Below are positions 52,668 through 62,535 of a stretch of 64,000 nt of DNA, piece after piece. The position numbers were made by a program, and so were the translations under genes. The stretch comes from Zetaproteobacteria bacterium CG06_land_8_20_14_3_00_59_53 (lineage in GTDB: Bacteria; Pseudomonadota; Zetaproteobacteria; Mariprofundales; Mariprofundaceae): positions 24,070 to 88,069 of the forward strand of contig PEWE01000006.1 of assembly GCA_002779605.1 (NCBI GenBank), in the 5' to 3' direction. The notes under the pieces were generated by a model. The model searched no databases. It was not told the origin of the DNA and worked only from the letters and a program-made list of their open reading frames with translations. Position 1 is the stretch's first letter. Each line of letters opens with the position of its first letter.

Positions 52668-54875
52668 ATGTTGTCTGTCAAAGAAATGCTGTCCCGCCTG
52701 GAGCTGTTGCAGAACGTGCAAGGGCAGGGTCGGGATGTCATCGAAATGTGCCATATCCGGGTGCGGGAGATGCCGCTAGTGACAGCCGGTGAGGATGCCT
52801 CCGAGTATATTCCTTTCGCCATCCATCCCGATGTCGCCGGTCAACTGGGTCTGGCCGTGCGCCGCCTGCGTGAACACATGGTCACCTATATCATTGAGGG
52901 TGCGGCGGTATCGGCGCATAAGCTGCCGCAGCACGACAACCGTTCCTCGGCGATGATGCAGGCGCTGCGCTCCAATCAGCCGCAGCTTTCAACCCATCTG
53001 CTGCATCACTGGTGTGCTGACGAGCAGGGAGCAGGGGCTGTGCGCCGTCTGTTGCACGACAACTGGCTGAAGGCATGGACCTCGGAACTTCCCGCTGTAC
53101 CCGGTACTGCACCCGATGCCAGTCGCCTACAATGGCTGGGGGCGGTAAATATCCTGCTGCTCGGGCTGATCCGGCACGAGGTGCAGCGCCAGCCGGAAGA
53201 GCATGCCGAGATGCTCGATGTGGTGATGGTGCATGTGCTGGGAGCGACCTGCCGCTGGATGCTGCGCGAATTCGTCAATGAACACCTCGTCGGCGAGGAT
53301 GAGACCCGGCGCAGGGCCGTGCTGCAACAGATCTCCGTGCCGCTGACCTCGCTGACCTTTTTCCGCCGTCAGCCCAAGGGACAGATATTCTCCGATGCGG
53401 CGCATATGGTGACAGCCTACGGACTGGAGGCCGAGTTGTTGCCGCGCATGCGTCAGGCACGCGACGAGATGCCCGGAGAGCCGGCTGCAGCCATTCTGGC
53501 AGAACTGGCCGCCGAAACGCTGACCGATCACCTGCTCAAGCGCAGTTGGGCACGCCTGTCGCTGCACGAGATGGCGGAGAGCGGCGGGCAGGGTGTGTGG
53601 ATCAAATGGGCGATGGATAAAAAGCGTCTGGACGGCCTGCTCAGTGCGCCCGGGAATGCAGCTGTCGATTTGCAGAATGCATTGGAGGGCTTTGCAGGCA
53701 ATCCCTTTGCCGAATGGTTGTTATCGCATACCCGTAAAAAAGGCCTGCTCAGCCGGGGTGATGCCGAGTCATACCCGTGGCGCGAGGATGCCCGACTGCT
53801 ACAGGTTTTCGAGTTGTTCGAGCTGGATGCCGCAGTGGAGCGGGAGCGCAGACTTGCCGGGGAGCGCTGGTTGAACAGGGAATCCGTGCTGGTTGGTGTC
53901 GGGCGCGGTTCCGAGGCCGGCAGGATCCTTGTGGAGGCTCATGCCAAGGGCAAGGTGGTGTTGTTGCAGAAGGATGCAAATGCACCGTTGTTCGTGGCTG
54001 GCGGCGAAGGTGCAGTGCAGGGCGTGCTGTGCGTTGACTGGACCGAATATCTGCGGGTGACCGAGCGGCGCTGCGGTGCAGGTATGCCGAGATTCCTGGA
54101 GCATGCCTTCCAGCCCGGCATCATGCAGCTGGTGAAAAGCCTGGAGGGAGTATTCATCGATTCGTTCAGCGCATCGGGTCTTATTCTGCGCGGTTCATTG
54201 CCGAAGCTGCTGCTGTCCGGTATCGGGCTGCGTCAGTTGATGGGTAGATGGTTCGATGAGCTTGAGGCCACATCCGATGTGGTCGAGAAGGATGAACCGG
54301 TCGTGTCGATGTGTCTTGCAGTGATGGGCGACTGGTCCATCGTCAAACAGATCGACAATGCGCCTGTCGGCAGGCTGGCCTTCAGTCAGGGGCTGGCGCA
54401 GGCTAATTCGGCGGTCAGCCGCAACGACGGATTGCGCCGCCTGCTGCTCAGCTTTGATGCTCGCGACGGCAAGCGTCCGCCGGGTGGCGTGCGCGTGGAA
54501 TCCATCCGCATGGCCGACGGCAAGAGCATTCCGATCCTTTGCAATCGCGGCTTCGCGCTGACCGGCTCTGCGCTGCATTCGCTGCTGGCAAGCACGGCGC
54601 AGTTGCAGATGCAGGGTTTCCAGTCGCCGCTTGAGGATGCTGCTCTGCCTGCGTTCGCAGCATTCAGGCTGCCGGCAGGACGGGCTGAAGGTTTTGTCGT
54701 GCATGTGGTCGGAGCGGCAGGTGCCGAGCCCGAAACACATATCCTGTTGCGCATCGGCAAGGTGCTGCTGGGGACGAACGTGGAGGATATCTACGAGGTG
54801 CTGGATCATGAAGCCCCCGGGTATCGCGCCCTGAACGATGCCCTGCCGCGCTGGTTGTCGGCCACATCTGACTGA
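52668..54875 (+). CDS. Large protein of unknown function (735 residues)
   Basis: The start at 52668 has AAGGAG seven bases upstream. I do not recognise the protein. There is no signal peptide or TM helix. Residues 1-300 are mainly helical; 300-430 holds WAMDKKRLDGLL and RKKGLLSRGDAES. Residues about 430-640 have an alpha/beta flow that recalls a degenerate class III nucleotide cyclase: GVLCVDWTEYLRVTERRC, LEGVFIDSFSASGLILRG, MCLAVMGDW and LAQANSAVSRNDGL. The metal Asp pair of real cyclases is not secure. tilS follows after 19 bases. Confidence 0.55.
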   Translation: MLSVKEMLSRLELLQNVQGQGRDVIEMCHIRVREMPLVTAGEDASEYIPFAIHPDVAGQLGLAVRRLREHMVTYIIEGAAVSAHKLPQHDNRSSAMMQALRSNQPQLSTHLLHHWCADEQGAGAVRRLLHDNWLKAWTSELPAVPGTAPDASRLQWLGAVNILLLGLIRHEVQRQPEEHAEMLDVVMVHVLGATCRWMLREFVNEHLVGEDETRRRAVLQQISVPLTSLTFFRRQPKGQIFSDAAHMVTAYGLEAELLPRMRQARDEMPGEPAAAILAELAAETLTDHLLKRSWARLSLHEMAESGGQGVWIKWAMDKKRLDGLLSAPGNAAVDLQNALEGFAGNPFAEWLLSHTRKKGLLSRGDAESYPWREDARLLQVFELFELDAAVERERRLAGERWLNRESVLVGVGRGSEAGRILVEAHAKGKVVLLQKDANAPLFVAGGEGAVQGVLCVDWTEYLRVTERRCGAGMPRFLEHAFQPGIMQLVKSLEGVFIDSFSASGLILRGSLPKLLLSGIGLRQLMGRWFDELEATSDVVEKDEPVVSMCLAVMGDWSIVKQIDNAPVGRLAFSQGLAQANSAVSRNDGLRRLLLSFDARDGKRPPGGVRVESIRMADGKSIPILCNRGFALTGSALHSLLASTAQLQMQGFQSPLEDAALPAFAAFRLPAGRAEGFVVHVVGAAGAEPETHILLRIGKVLLGTNVEDIYEVLDHEAPGYRALNDALPRWLSATSD

Positions 54876-54894
54876 TACAGGACAACGGCATTTC

Positions 54895-55860
54895 ATGGTA
54901 AGGATGCCCCATCCACGGCACTGGTTCGCCGGTGTTGATCTTCCGCAGCGGCTTGCCGTGGGCTTTTCCGGCGGGGCGGACTCGACTGCTCTGTTGCTGG
55001 CACTGGCCGCAGCCGGTCATCAGGTGGTGGCCTGGCATGTGGACCACGGCTGGCATGCCGGCTCGGTTCGAGTGGCCGATGCCTTGCAGGCCAAAGCCGC
55101 AGGTTGGGGAATCGAGTTCCATCGGGTCCGGCTGGATCCTCCGAGCGGGAAAAATCGTGAGGCAGAAGCCAGAAAAGCGCGTTTCGCGCAGTTTGTCGCA
55201 TGGGGCGAAGCGCAGGGCATCGCCACGTTGTGTCTTGCGCAGCAGCGCAACGATCAGGCTGAAACTGTCTGCATGCGCCTGTTGCAGGGTGCGGGCCCTG
55301 CCGGATGCGCCGGCATGCGTGCCGGTCGCCTGTGGCAGGGGCTGAACATCGTCCGGCCATTATTGCACATCGGACGGGGTGAGGTGGAACAGGTGCTACT
55401 GGCAGCCGGGGTGGACTGGGTCGAGGATGCCAGTAACCGCGATACGACCTTGTTGCGCAACCGGATCCGCCATCAACTCTTTCCCGCAGCGCGCAGCGCC
55501 GGTATCGACCCCGTGGAGTTGTTCTGCCGCTGGCAGGCGCAGGCTGTACGTCTGTCTGCTCAGCTTCAATGGCTTGCCGATGAAATCGGACTTGAGATGC
55601 GTCAGGGCGCTGCCGTGGTTGGCTGGGATGCATGGCAGTCCAGCCCGGCTGCGGTGCGTGCTGTGGTGTTGCAGCGCATGAGTGCCAGCCTGTTCGGCGA
55701 AGGTGCTGTTCTGGGTCGCAGGCATATCCTGTTGGCCGAGGCATGGCGCGGACAGGGTGGACGTGCGGGCATCGATCTGACGCGCAGCCGGCTGTTCCGC
55801 GACAGGGAATACTTGCATCTTGCGCGGGCAGAAGTAAGTTTGCCGGATATGCTGCGCTGA
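54895..55860 (+). CDS. tilS: tRNA(Ile)-lysidine synthase
   Basis: I start at ATG 54895 (MVRMPHPRHW); the open frame from 54838 overlaps the upstream gene. The 321-residue protein has the PP-loop FSGGADST at 24-31 and the GKNREAEARKARF and NRIRHQLFPA motifs of TilS. It adds lysine to C34 of tRNA-Ile(CAU) so that AUA is read. It is shorter than E. coli TilS (432) and appears to lack most of the C-terminal domain, as in many bacteria with the short form. Confidence 0.9.
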   Translation: MVRMPHPRHWFAGVDLPQRLAVGFSGGADSTALLLALAAAGHQVVAWHVDHGWHAGSVRVADALQAKAAGWGIEFHRVRLDPPSGKNREAEARKARFAQFVAWGEAQGIATLCLAQQRNDQAETVCMRLLQGAGPAGCAGMRAGRLWQGLNIVRPLLHIGRGEVEQVLLAAGVDWVEDASNRDTTLLRNRIRHQLFPAARSAGIDPVELFCRWQAQAVRLSAQLQWLADEIGLEMRQGAAVVGWDAWQSSPAAVRAVVLQRMSASLFGEGAVLGRRHILLAEAWRGQGGRAGIDLTRSRLFRDREYLHLARAEVSLPDMLR

Positions 55861-55971
55861 AACTGCTTTGTCAGATTCATGGAATGTTCATGCCGGCTGC
55901 ATACGGTGTTGCATCGGGCCATGGCCTGAATCGCTGATGAGAACCCTAATAAAAGGAACTGGTGACCTTCA

Positions 55972-57882
55972 TTGATCGGAAAAAACCTTCTTCTCTGGCT
56001 TATTATCGGTATCACCATGGTGAGCCTGTTCAATATGTTCAATCCGCCGCTCAAACCCGGCGAAGGCATGACCTATTCCGCCTTCATCCAGAAGGTGGAT
56101 GGCGGTATGGTGGATACTGCAAGGATCAAGGAACATGAGGTCAGCGGGCAGTACCGCAACCTGCAGGGTGATCTGCGTACTTATCAGGTGACGATTCCGA
56201 ACAACGATCCGGGCCTGACCCAGCGTCTGATCGACAACCATGTCGAAGTGGATGTGAGCAAGCCGGAAGAGGTGCCATTCCTGTTGTCGGTGCTGATCTC
56301 CTGGTTCCCGATGCTGCTGCTGATCGCTGTCTGGGTGTTTTTCATGCGCCAGATGCAGGGTGGCGGGCGTGGTGGCGCGATGTCCTTCGGCAAGAGCAAG
56401 GCCAAGCTGCTGACCCAGAATACCAATAAGGTGACGTTCAGTGATGTGGCCGGTTGCGATGAAGCCAAGCAGGAAGTCACCGAGGTGATCGAGTTCCTGC
56501 GCGATCCTTCAAAATTCACCCGTCTGGGCGGCAAGATTCCCAAGGGCGTGCTGCTGGTCGGCCCGCCGGGTACCGGTAAAACCCTGCTGGCGCGCGCCAT
56601 TGCCGGCGAGGCCGATGTGCCGTTTTTCAGTATCTCCGGTTCCGATTTCGTGGAGATGTTCGTTGGTGTGGGCGCATCGCGTGTGCGTGATATGTTCGAG
56701 CAGGCCAAGAAGAGCGCGCCGTGCATCATCTTTGTGGATGAGATCGACGCCATGGGCCGGCACCGCGGCGCAGGCATCGGCGGTGGCAACGACGAGCGCG
56801 AGCAGACCCTTAACCAGATGCTGGTCGAGATGGACGGCTTCGAGGCCAATGAGGGCGTGATCCTGGTGGCTGCGACCAACCGTCCGGATGTGCTTGATCC
56901 GGCGCTGCTGCGTCCGGGGCGCTTTGACCGTCAGGTCGTGGTGCCGCGTCCGGATCTGAAAGGTCGCGAGGAGATCCTGCGCGTGCATATGCGCAAGGTT
57001 CCGCTGTCCAGTGATGTCGAGGTCAAGTCGCTGGCACGCGGCACACCCGGCTTCTCCGGTGCCGATCTGGCCAATCTGGTCAATGAGGCGGCGCTGAATG
57101 CGGCTCGTTTTGGTGCGGACAGAGTGGGTAACGCCGATTTCGAGACCGCCAAGGACAAGGTGATGATGGGCACCGAGCGTCGCTCGATGATCATCTCCGA
57201 CGATCAGAAGAAAACCACGGCCTATCATGAGGCCGGGCATACGCTGGTGGCCAAGTATCTGAAGACCGCCGACCCGGTGCACAAGGTCAGTATCATCCCG
57301 CGCGGACAGGCGCTGGGTGTGACCATGCAGCTGCCGGTGGAGGATCGCTTCAATCACGATGCCGAGTACCTGAAAGACCAGATCGCCATCATGATGGGCG
57401 GCCGTCTGGGCGAGGAACTGGTGCTCAGCCAGAAAACCACCGGCGCATCGAATGATTTCGAGCGCGCCACGCAACTGGCACGCAATATGGTGACCCAGTG
57501 GGGCATGAGCGATGAGCTCGGTCCGATGGTGTACGGCGAGCGTGAACACGAACCTTTCCTGGGACGTGAGATCACTCGCCAGACGAACATCTCCGAGGAA
57601 ACGGCACGCAAGATCGATGCTGTCGTGCGCAAGATGGTGGATGACAACTACAACCGTGCCAAGGATATTCTGGTCGAACATATGGATCAGTTGCACATGC
57701 TGGCGCTGGCTTTGATCGAATACGAGACCCTGGATGGTCCGGAGATCGATACCATTATGGCGGGCAAGGCGCTGCATCGTGGCGAGCCCCGCCAGCCGAA
57801 GACTCCGCCGCAGGATCCGTCCGCAGCAGCGCCCGAAACCGGCACGCATGTGCCGACCGAAGAGGCAGGGCAGCACAGCTGA
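55972..57882 (+). CDS. ftsH: ATP-dependent zinc metalloprotease FtsH
   Basis: The start is TTG at 55972, since a stop (TGA 55963-55965) lies just before and [10 protein letters not shown] matches the usual FtsH N-terminus. AAAAGGAA is rather far upstream, so expression may be low or another signal is used. The 636-residue protein has TM helices at 5-20 and 103-122, a periplasmic domain, Walker A GPPGTGKT (197-204), Walker B IIFVDEID, and the zinc motif HEAGH at 419-423. It degrades misfolded membrane proteins and regulators. It leads the folP-cdaA operon. Confidence 0.96.
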   Translation: MIGKNLLLWLIIGITMVSLFNMFNPPLKPGEGMTYSAFIQKVDGGMVDTARIKEHEVSGQYRNLQGDLRTYQVTIPNNDPGLTQRLIDNHVEVDVSKPEEVPFLLSVLISWFPMLLLIAVWVFFMRQMQGGGRGGAMSFGKSKAKLLTQNTNKVTFSDVAGCDEAKQEVTEVIEFLRDPSKFTRLGGKIPKGVLLVGPPGTGKTLLARAIAGEADVPFFSISGSDFVEMFVGVGASRVRDMFEQAKKSAPCIIFVDEIDAMGRHRGAGIGGGNDEREQTLNQMLVEMDGFEANEGVILVAATNRPDVLDPALLRPGRFDRQVVVPRPDLKGREEILRVHMRKVPLSSDVEVKSLARGTPGFSGADLANLVNEAALNAARFGADRVGNADFETAKDKVMMGTERRSMIISDDQKKTTAYHEAGHTLVAKYLKTADPVHKVSIIPRGQALGVTMQLPVEDRFNHDAEYLKDQIAIMMGGRLGEELVLSQKTTGASNDFERATQLARNMVTQWGMSDELGPMVYGEREHEPFLGREITRQTNISEETARKIDAVVRKMVDDNYNRAKDILVEHMDQLHMLALALIEYETLDGPEIDTIMAGKALHRGEPRQPKTPPQDPSAAAPETGTHVPTEEAGQHS

Positions 57883-58727
57883 TGGACGCGCGCTGGAAGG
57901 CGCTGGCCGCGGGTCACGCTTGGATCATGGGGGTGCTTAATTGCACCCCTGATTCATTTTCCGACGGCGGACTGTATGTCGATACCGCAAGCCGGCTGGA
58001 GCATGCGCTGCAGATGACCGCTCAGGGGGCGGCCATCGTCGATGTCGGCGGCGAATCGACCCGTCCGGGCTCGCAGCCTGTGCCTGTGGATGAGGAACTG
58101 CTGCGTGTAATTCCGGTAGTCGAGGCGCTGGCAGATCACGGGGTGGTGGTTTCCATCGATACATGCAAACCGGAAGTCATGCGCGCAGCCATTCAGGCCG
58201 GTGCCCGCATGGTCAATGATGTGAATGCCTTGCTGGCCGACGGCGCACTGGATGCGGTGGCGGGAAGCGATGCGGATATCTGCCTGATGCATATGCGCGG
58301 TACGCCGCAGACCATGCAGCATGCCGTGCATTACAACGATGTGGTGGATGAGGTGATTTCTTTTCTGGAGTCGCGCGCCAAAGCCTGCATAGCCGCCGGT
58401 ATCGCAGCGCACAGGATTCTGCTCGATCCCGGTATCGGCTTCGGCAAACGATTGCAGGATAATCTGGACCTGATCGCTGCGATTCCCCGCTTGCGCGAGC
58501 TCGGGTTCCCGGTGTTGATGGGCGTGTCGCGCAAATCCTTCCTCGGCGAGCTTTCCGGCTCGTCTGTCGCTGATCGCGAGATCGAGACGGCCTCGGCCGT
58601 GACCGCCTGCGTGTTGCTCGGGGCCGATGTGCTGCGGGTACACGATGTTGCTGCACAAAAGCGTGCTATCGGAGTGGCCTCGGCGCTTGCCTTGGCATCA
58701 TCGAATCAAGCTGTCCGGCTTGCCTGA
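57882..58727 (+). CDS. folP: Dihydropteroate synthase
   Basis: The ATG overlaps the ftsH TGA by one base (TGATG). The 281-residue TIM-barrel protein has MGVLNCTPDSFSDGG (pterin loop), GGESTRPGS, NDVNAL, CLMHMRGTPQTMQ, LLDPGIGFGK and GVSRKSFLG. It joins hydroxymethyl-dihydropterin and p-aminobenzoate in folate synthesis. ftsH-folP is a classical proteobacterial pair. Confidence 0.96.
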   Translation: MDARWKALAAGHAWIMGVLNCTPDSFSDGGLYVDTASRLEHALQMTAQGAAIVDVGGESTRPGSQPVPVDEELLRVIPVVEALADHGVVVSIDTCKPEVMRAAIQAGARMVNDVNALLADGALDAVAGSDADICLMHMRGTPQTMQHAVHYNDVVDEVISFLESRAKACIAAGIAAHRILLDPGIGFGKRLQDNLDLIAAIPRLRELGFPVLMGVSRKSFLGELSGSSVADREIETASAVTACVLLGADVLRVHDVAAQKRAIGVASALALASSNQAVRLA

Positions 58728-58759
58728 TAGCGCGCCTTCAACGTACTATCCCGAACGTC

Positions 58760-59536
58760 ATGCAGAACTGGAACTTCGGCCTTCTGGACATCATCGACAT
58801 CGCACTGGTGGCGATACTTATTTACCTTGTGTTGCGATTGATTCGCGGCACGCGTGCTGTGCAGATGCTGATCGGTCTGGCCGTGTTTGTCGTGGTATAC
58901 GAGCTGTCCCGGTTCTTCGGTCTGCTCACCGTCGAATGGATCTTCGGTCAGTTCTTTTCCGCTTTCATTATTATTCTGGTGGTTCTTTTCCAGCATGAGA
59001 TCCGCCGGGCCCTGATGCGTATCGGTGCCAATCCACTGGCCTCATCAACATCTCCTACCGAAATGGTGGATTCGCTGGTCGAATCGGCCTTTGCACTGGC
59101 GCATGGCCGCTGGGGGGGCTTGATGGTGATCGAGCGGGAAACCGGCCTGAAGCACCTGTTTGATTCCGGCGTGGAAATGGATGCGCCGCTACGCAGCGAT
59201 CTGATGCTGGCGCTGTTCAACCCGCAGGCGCCCATGCACGACGGTGCGGTCGTGATTCACCCACAGGCAGGCCAGGGCGGACGCATCGTCGCCGCCCGGG
59301 TGCTGTTGCCGCTGGCACAGGCCAATGCCCTGTCGGGGGAATTCGGTACACGCCACAGGGCAGCGCTCGGACTCACCGAGGAGAGCGATGCGCTGGTGGT
59401 CGTGGTGTCGGAAGAGACAGGCCATGTGCGTCTGGTGGATGGCGGTACTGTGAGTGAGCCGTTCGATGCCGCCGGACTGAGGCAGACCCTGCTCCGTCGC
59501 TTGTCACAATCCGATGGAGGCAGCCGTGATCGGTAA
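58760..59536 (+). CDS. cdaA: Diadenylate cyclase CdaA
   Basis: The 258-residue protein has three TM helices (about 8-26, 34-50, 62-78) and a DAC domain with both catalytic motifs: DGA at 161-163 and RHRAALG at 198-204. It makes cyclic-di-AMP from two ATP, a signal for K+ and osmotic balance, common in Firmicutes and rarer in proteobacteria. The order cdaA-cdaR-glmM here matches that of Firmicutes. Its end overlaps cdaR. Confidence 0.95.
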   Translation: MQNWNFGLLDIIDIALVAILIYLVLRLIRGTRAVQMLIGLAVFVVVYELSRFFGLLTVEWIFGQFFSAFIIILVVLFQHEIRRALMRIGANPLASSTSPTEMVDSLVESAFALAHGRWGGLMVIERETGLKHLFDSGVEMDAPLRSDLMLALFNPQAPMHDGAVVIHPQAGQGGRIVAARVLLPLAQANALSGEFGTRHRAALGLTEESDALVVVVSEETGHVRLVDGGTVSEPFDAAGLRQTLLRRLSQSDGGSRDR

Positions 59537-60221
59537 GGCCGTAGGTTTTTTTCGCACCAGCAGCCTGCAGATTCTGGCGGTGCTGTTCGCGCTGGTGCTT
59601 TGGGCACAGGTGCATGGTCAGGGGACCGGATCGATCAGCATGGATGTGCCTTTGCAGGTTGAGGGGCTGAGTTCCGGAATCGCCATTGTGAATAATCTTC
59701 CCGATCATGTGCGCATCACGGTAAGCGGTTTGCAGGCCCGCCTGAATACCCTGACTCCCGGTGATGTGCGTGTGCCGCTGGATATGTCGCATGTGAGCAA
59801 ACCCGGTGTGCTGGATCAGGCGCTGGAAATCTCAGCGATCCGCCTGCCGATCGGTCTGAGTATCACCAAGTTGCAGCCCGATCGTCTTCAGGTGCAGCTC
59901 GACCGCATCGTGCAACGAATGATTAATGTTAAACCGCGCATTGATACGCCGCAGGGCTGGGAAGTGCGCGATCTGCAGATTCAGCCCCTGCAGGTGATGC
60001 TGGAAGGGCCTGAGGTCTGGCTGGAAGCCTTGCTTGAGGTGGAAACCACGCTGGTGCATCCGCAGCCGGTGGAGGGGCCGTTCCGCTTTCAGGTGAGCGT
60101 GGAAAGCCCTTCAGGCAAGGCGATTCGCGTGGTGGATCCGCAGAAGAAGTTGCTGCTGCGCGGTATGCTTGTGCCTGCAGCGGATGGGGGCAGAGCCAAA
60201 GAAGCAGGGGAGAAGCGTTGA
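59526..60221 (+). CDS. cdaR: YbbR-domain regulator of diadenylate cyclase
   Basis: I choose GTG 59526 with GGAGG five bases upstream over ATG 59514. The 231-residue protein has one TM helix (SLQILAVLFALVLWAQV) and then about two YbbR repeats (for example MDVPLQVEGLSSGIAIVNNLPDHV and RMINVKPRIDTPQGWEV). CdaR binds CdaA from outside and tunes its activity. Start overlaps cdaA by 11 bases and stop overlaps glmM. Confidence 0.88.
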   Translation: MIGKAVGFFRTSSLQILAVLFALVLWAQVHGQGTGSISMDVPLQVEGLSSGIAIVNNLPDHVRITVSGLQARLNTLTPGDVRVPLDMSHVSKPGVLDQALEISAIRLPIGLSITKLQPDRLQVQLDRIVQRMINVKPRIDTPQGWEVRDLQIQPLQVMLEGPEVWLEALLEVETTLVHPQPVEGPFRFQVSVESPSGKAIRVVDPQKKLLLRGMLVPAADGGRAKEAGEKR

Positions 60222-61570
60222 TGCGTAAGTATTTCGGAACGGATGGAGTGCGCGGTACGGTGAACGAAGAGCCGATGACCGCCGAGTTCGCCCTGCGTCT
60301 TGGTCGTGCCGCAGGCTTCGTGCTCACCCGTCATCTTAATCATCAGCCGCATATTCTGATCGGTAAGGACACACGATTATCCGGTTATATGATCGAGTCC
60401 GGACTTTGCGCAGGTCTCACCTCGCAGGGCATGAACGTGATGCTGGTCGGCCCTGTGCCGACGCCTGCGGTGGCATATCTGACGCGTAGCCTGCGCGCCG
60501 ATGCCGGAGTCGTGCTGTCCGCCTCGCATAATCCTGCGGGCGATAACGGCATCAAGTTTTTCGGTGCGGACGGTTTCAAGCTTCCCGACGAGATTGAGCA
60601 TGAGATCGAACGCGCTCTGGACGATCTGCCGCCGCGACCGAAGGCATCCATGGTCGGCAAGGCTTTCCGTATCGACGATGCCCGCGGTCGCTACATCGAG
60701 TTCTGCAAGGCCTCCCTTGCGCGCGGTTTCCGCATGGACGGCATGAAGGTGGTGGTGGATTGCGCCAACGGTGCCGCCTACGACGTGGCCCCGCGATTGT
60801 TTCACGAGCTCGGTTGCGAGGTCGTGGCGATGAACGACAAGCCTGACGGGCGCAATATCAATCTGGCATGCGGCTCGACCTACCCGGAGCAGATGTGCAA
60901 GCGGGTGGTGGAATGCGGTGCGGACGCCGGATTCGCACTCGATGGCGATGCCGATCGCCTGATCGCCTGCGATGCAAGCGGGCAGATCGTGGATGGCGAT
61001 TGTGTTATTGCGGCTCTGGCCGAGCACCTGCTGGATGAAAAGCAACTCAAGGGTGGTGCAGTGGTGACCACGCTGATGAGCAATATGGGTCTGGAAAGAT
61101 ATCTGAACGGTCTGGGTCTTCAGATGTACCGCGCCGCGGTGGGCGATCGCTATGTGCTGGAGATGATGCGCGACAAGGGATGCAATCTCGGTGGCGAACA
61201 GTCCGGACATGTCATCATGCTGGATTGCAACACCACCGGCGACGGGCTGCTTACAGCTGTGCAACTGCTGGCCGCGATGCAGCAGCGGAAGCGTCCGCTG
61301 GCCGAGCTGGTTTCCGGCATCTCCCTGTTTCCCCAGAAGCTCTGGAATATCACGCTGCCGCGCCGTATGGATGTGATGTCAGATGCCTCGATCATGAACG
61401 ATGTGATCGCCGCTGAGAAACGTCTGGCCGGGGTGGGGCGACTGAACGTTCGTGCCTCCGGCACCGAGCCCAAGCTGCGTGTCATGGTGGAGGCCGAGGA
61501 CGAGGCGCTGATGCTGGAGATCGGTGAATCGCTCAGTGACACCATCAAGAAAGTTGTTCAGGAGGCCTGA
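60221..61570 (+). CDS. glmM: Phosphoglucosamine mutase
   Basis: The ATG at 60221 overlaps the cdaR stop (TGATG). The 449-residue protein has the phosphoserine loop VVLSASHNPAGDNG with catalytic Ser102, the metal loop DGDADRL and the C-terminal phosphate-binding RASGTEPKLRV. It converts glucosamine-6-phosphate to glucosamine-1-phosphate for cell wall and lipid A. In Firmicutes GlmM also inhibits CdaA; the neighbouring position supports this here as well. Confidence 0.97.
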   Translation: MRKYFGTDGVRGTVNEEPMTAEFALRLGRAAGFVLTRHLNHQPHILIGKDTRLSGYMIESGLCAGLTSQGMNVMLVGPVPTPAVAYLTRSLRADAGVVLSASHNPAGDNGIKFFGADGFKLPDEIEHEIERALDDLPPRPKASMVGKAFRIDDARGRYIEFCKASLARGFRMDGMKVVVDCANGAAYDVAPRLFHELGCEVVAMNDKPDGRNINLACGSTYPEQMCKRVVECGADAGFALDGDADRLIACDASGQIVDGDCVIAALAEHLLDEKQLKGGAVVTTLMSNMGLERYLNGLGLQMYRAAVGDRYVLEMMRDKGCNLGGEQSGHVIMLDCNTTGDGLLTAVQLLAAMQQRKRPLAELVSGISLFPQKLWNITLPRRMDVMSDASIMNDVIAAEKRLAGVGRLNVRASGTEPKLRVMVEAEDEALMLEIGESLSDTIKKVVQEA

Positions 61571-62529
61571 TGATGGCCTGTTTCGATGTATTCAACGGTG
61601 ATGCCGACGGGCTGTGCGCGTTGCATCAGCTGCGCCTTGCCGAGCCGCAGGACGCCGAACTGGTGACCGGTGTGAAACGCGAGATCGACCTGCTCAGGCG
61701 GGTCGAGGCAAAAGCGGGAGATCGCGTGACCGCGCTTGATATCTCATTCGACAAGAATCGCGCCGATGTGCTCCGTCTGCTTGAATCGGGTGCGGATATC
61801 ACCTATTTCGATCATCACTACGCCGGCGAGATTCCCGACCATAACGCTCTGCATGCGCATATCGATACCAGTGCCGATGTCTGTACCAGCCTGCTGGTGA
61901 ACCGGCATCTTCACGGTCGTTTTCTGGCCTGGGCGGTGACTGCGGCCTTCGGCGACAATCTGCATGCCGCCGCACGCGCGGCGGCTGTGCCGCTGGGGCT
62001 GGATGCTGCTTCGCTTGATCGCCTGTGCGTGCTCGGCGAGTGCCTGAATTACAACGGTTACGGGGTCGGCGAGGACGATCTTTTCTTCCATCCCGCCGAA
62101 CTGTACAAGCGAATCCGGCCCTATGCCGACCCGTTTGCCTTTATCGAAATGGATGAGGCATTTGCAACCCTTGAGGCGGGCATGAACGATGATCTGGCCA
62201 AAGCGCGCGGTGTGCAGCCGGAGTCGGACAACCCGCATGCGGCCTTGCTGCTGCTGCCGAATTCGGCCTGGGCGAGGCGTGTGTCCGGTGTGTTCGGCAA
62301 TGAACTGGCACGTGATTATCCGCATCGTGCGCATGCCGTGGCCATGCAGCTGGATGACGGCACATGGCGTATCAGTGTGCGCGCACCGATGAGTCGGAAA
62401 GAGGGGGCGGATGTGCTGTGCAGGTCTTTCCCGACCGGTGGCGGACGTGCCGCAGCTGCAGGTATCAACGCCCTGCCGGAAGATATGCTTGCTGCTTTTT
62501 CCGAAGCCTTGAACAAGGCCTACGCATAG
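61570..62529 (+). CDS. DHH-superfamily phosphoesterase-like protein
   Basis: AGGAGG lies before two ATGs (61570 and 61573); both overlap or touch the glmM stop. The 319-residue protein has DHH-type motifs FNGDADGLCALHQ at the N-terminus, LDISFD, and YFDHHYAG. A DHHA1-like C-terminus contains SFPTGGGRAAAAGIN. No TM part is present. The DHH-DHHA1 family includes NrnA and c-di-AMP phosphodiesterases (GdpP, DhhP). Being fifth behind cdaA, it is a candidate for c-di-AMP or pApA hydrolysis, which is an inference from context. Confidence 0.75.
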   Translation: MMACFDVFNGDADGLCALHQLRLAEPQDAELVTGVKREIDLLRRVEAKAGDRVTALDISFDKNRADVLRLLESGADITYFDHHYAGEIPDHNALHAHIDTSADVCTSLLVNRHLHGRFLAWAVTAAFGDNLHAAARAAAVPLGLDAASLDRLCVLGECLNYNGYGVGEDDLFFHPAELYKRIRPYADPFAFIEMDEAFATLEAGMNDDLAKARGVQPESDNPHAALLLLPNSAWARRVSGVFGNELARDYPHRAHAVAMQLDDGTWRISVRAPMSRKEGADVLCRSFPTGGGRAAAAGINALPEDMLAAFSEALNKAYA

Positions 62530-62535
62530 TTTTTT

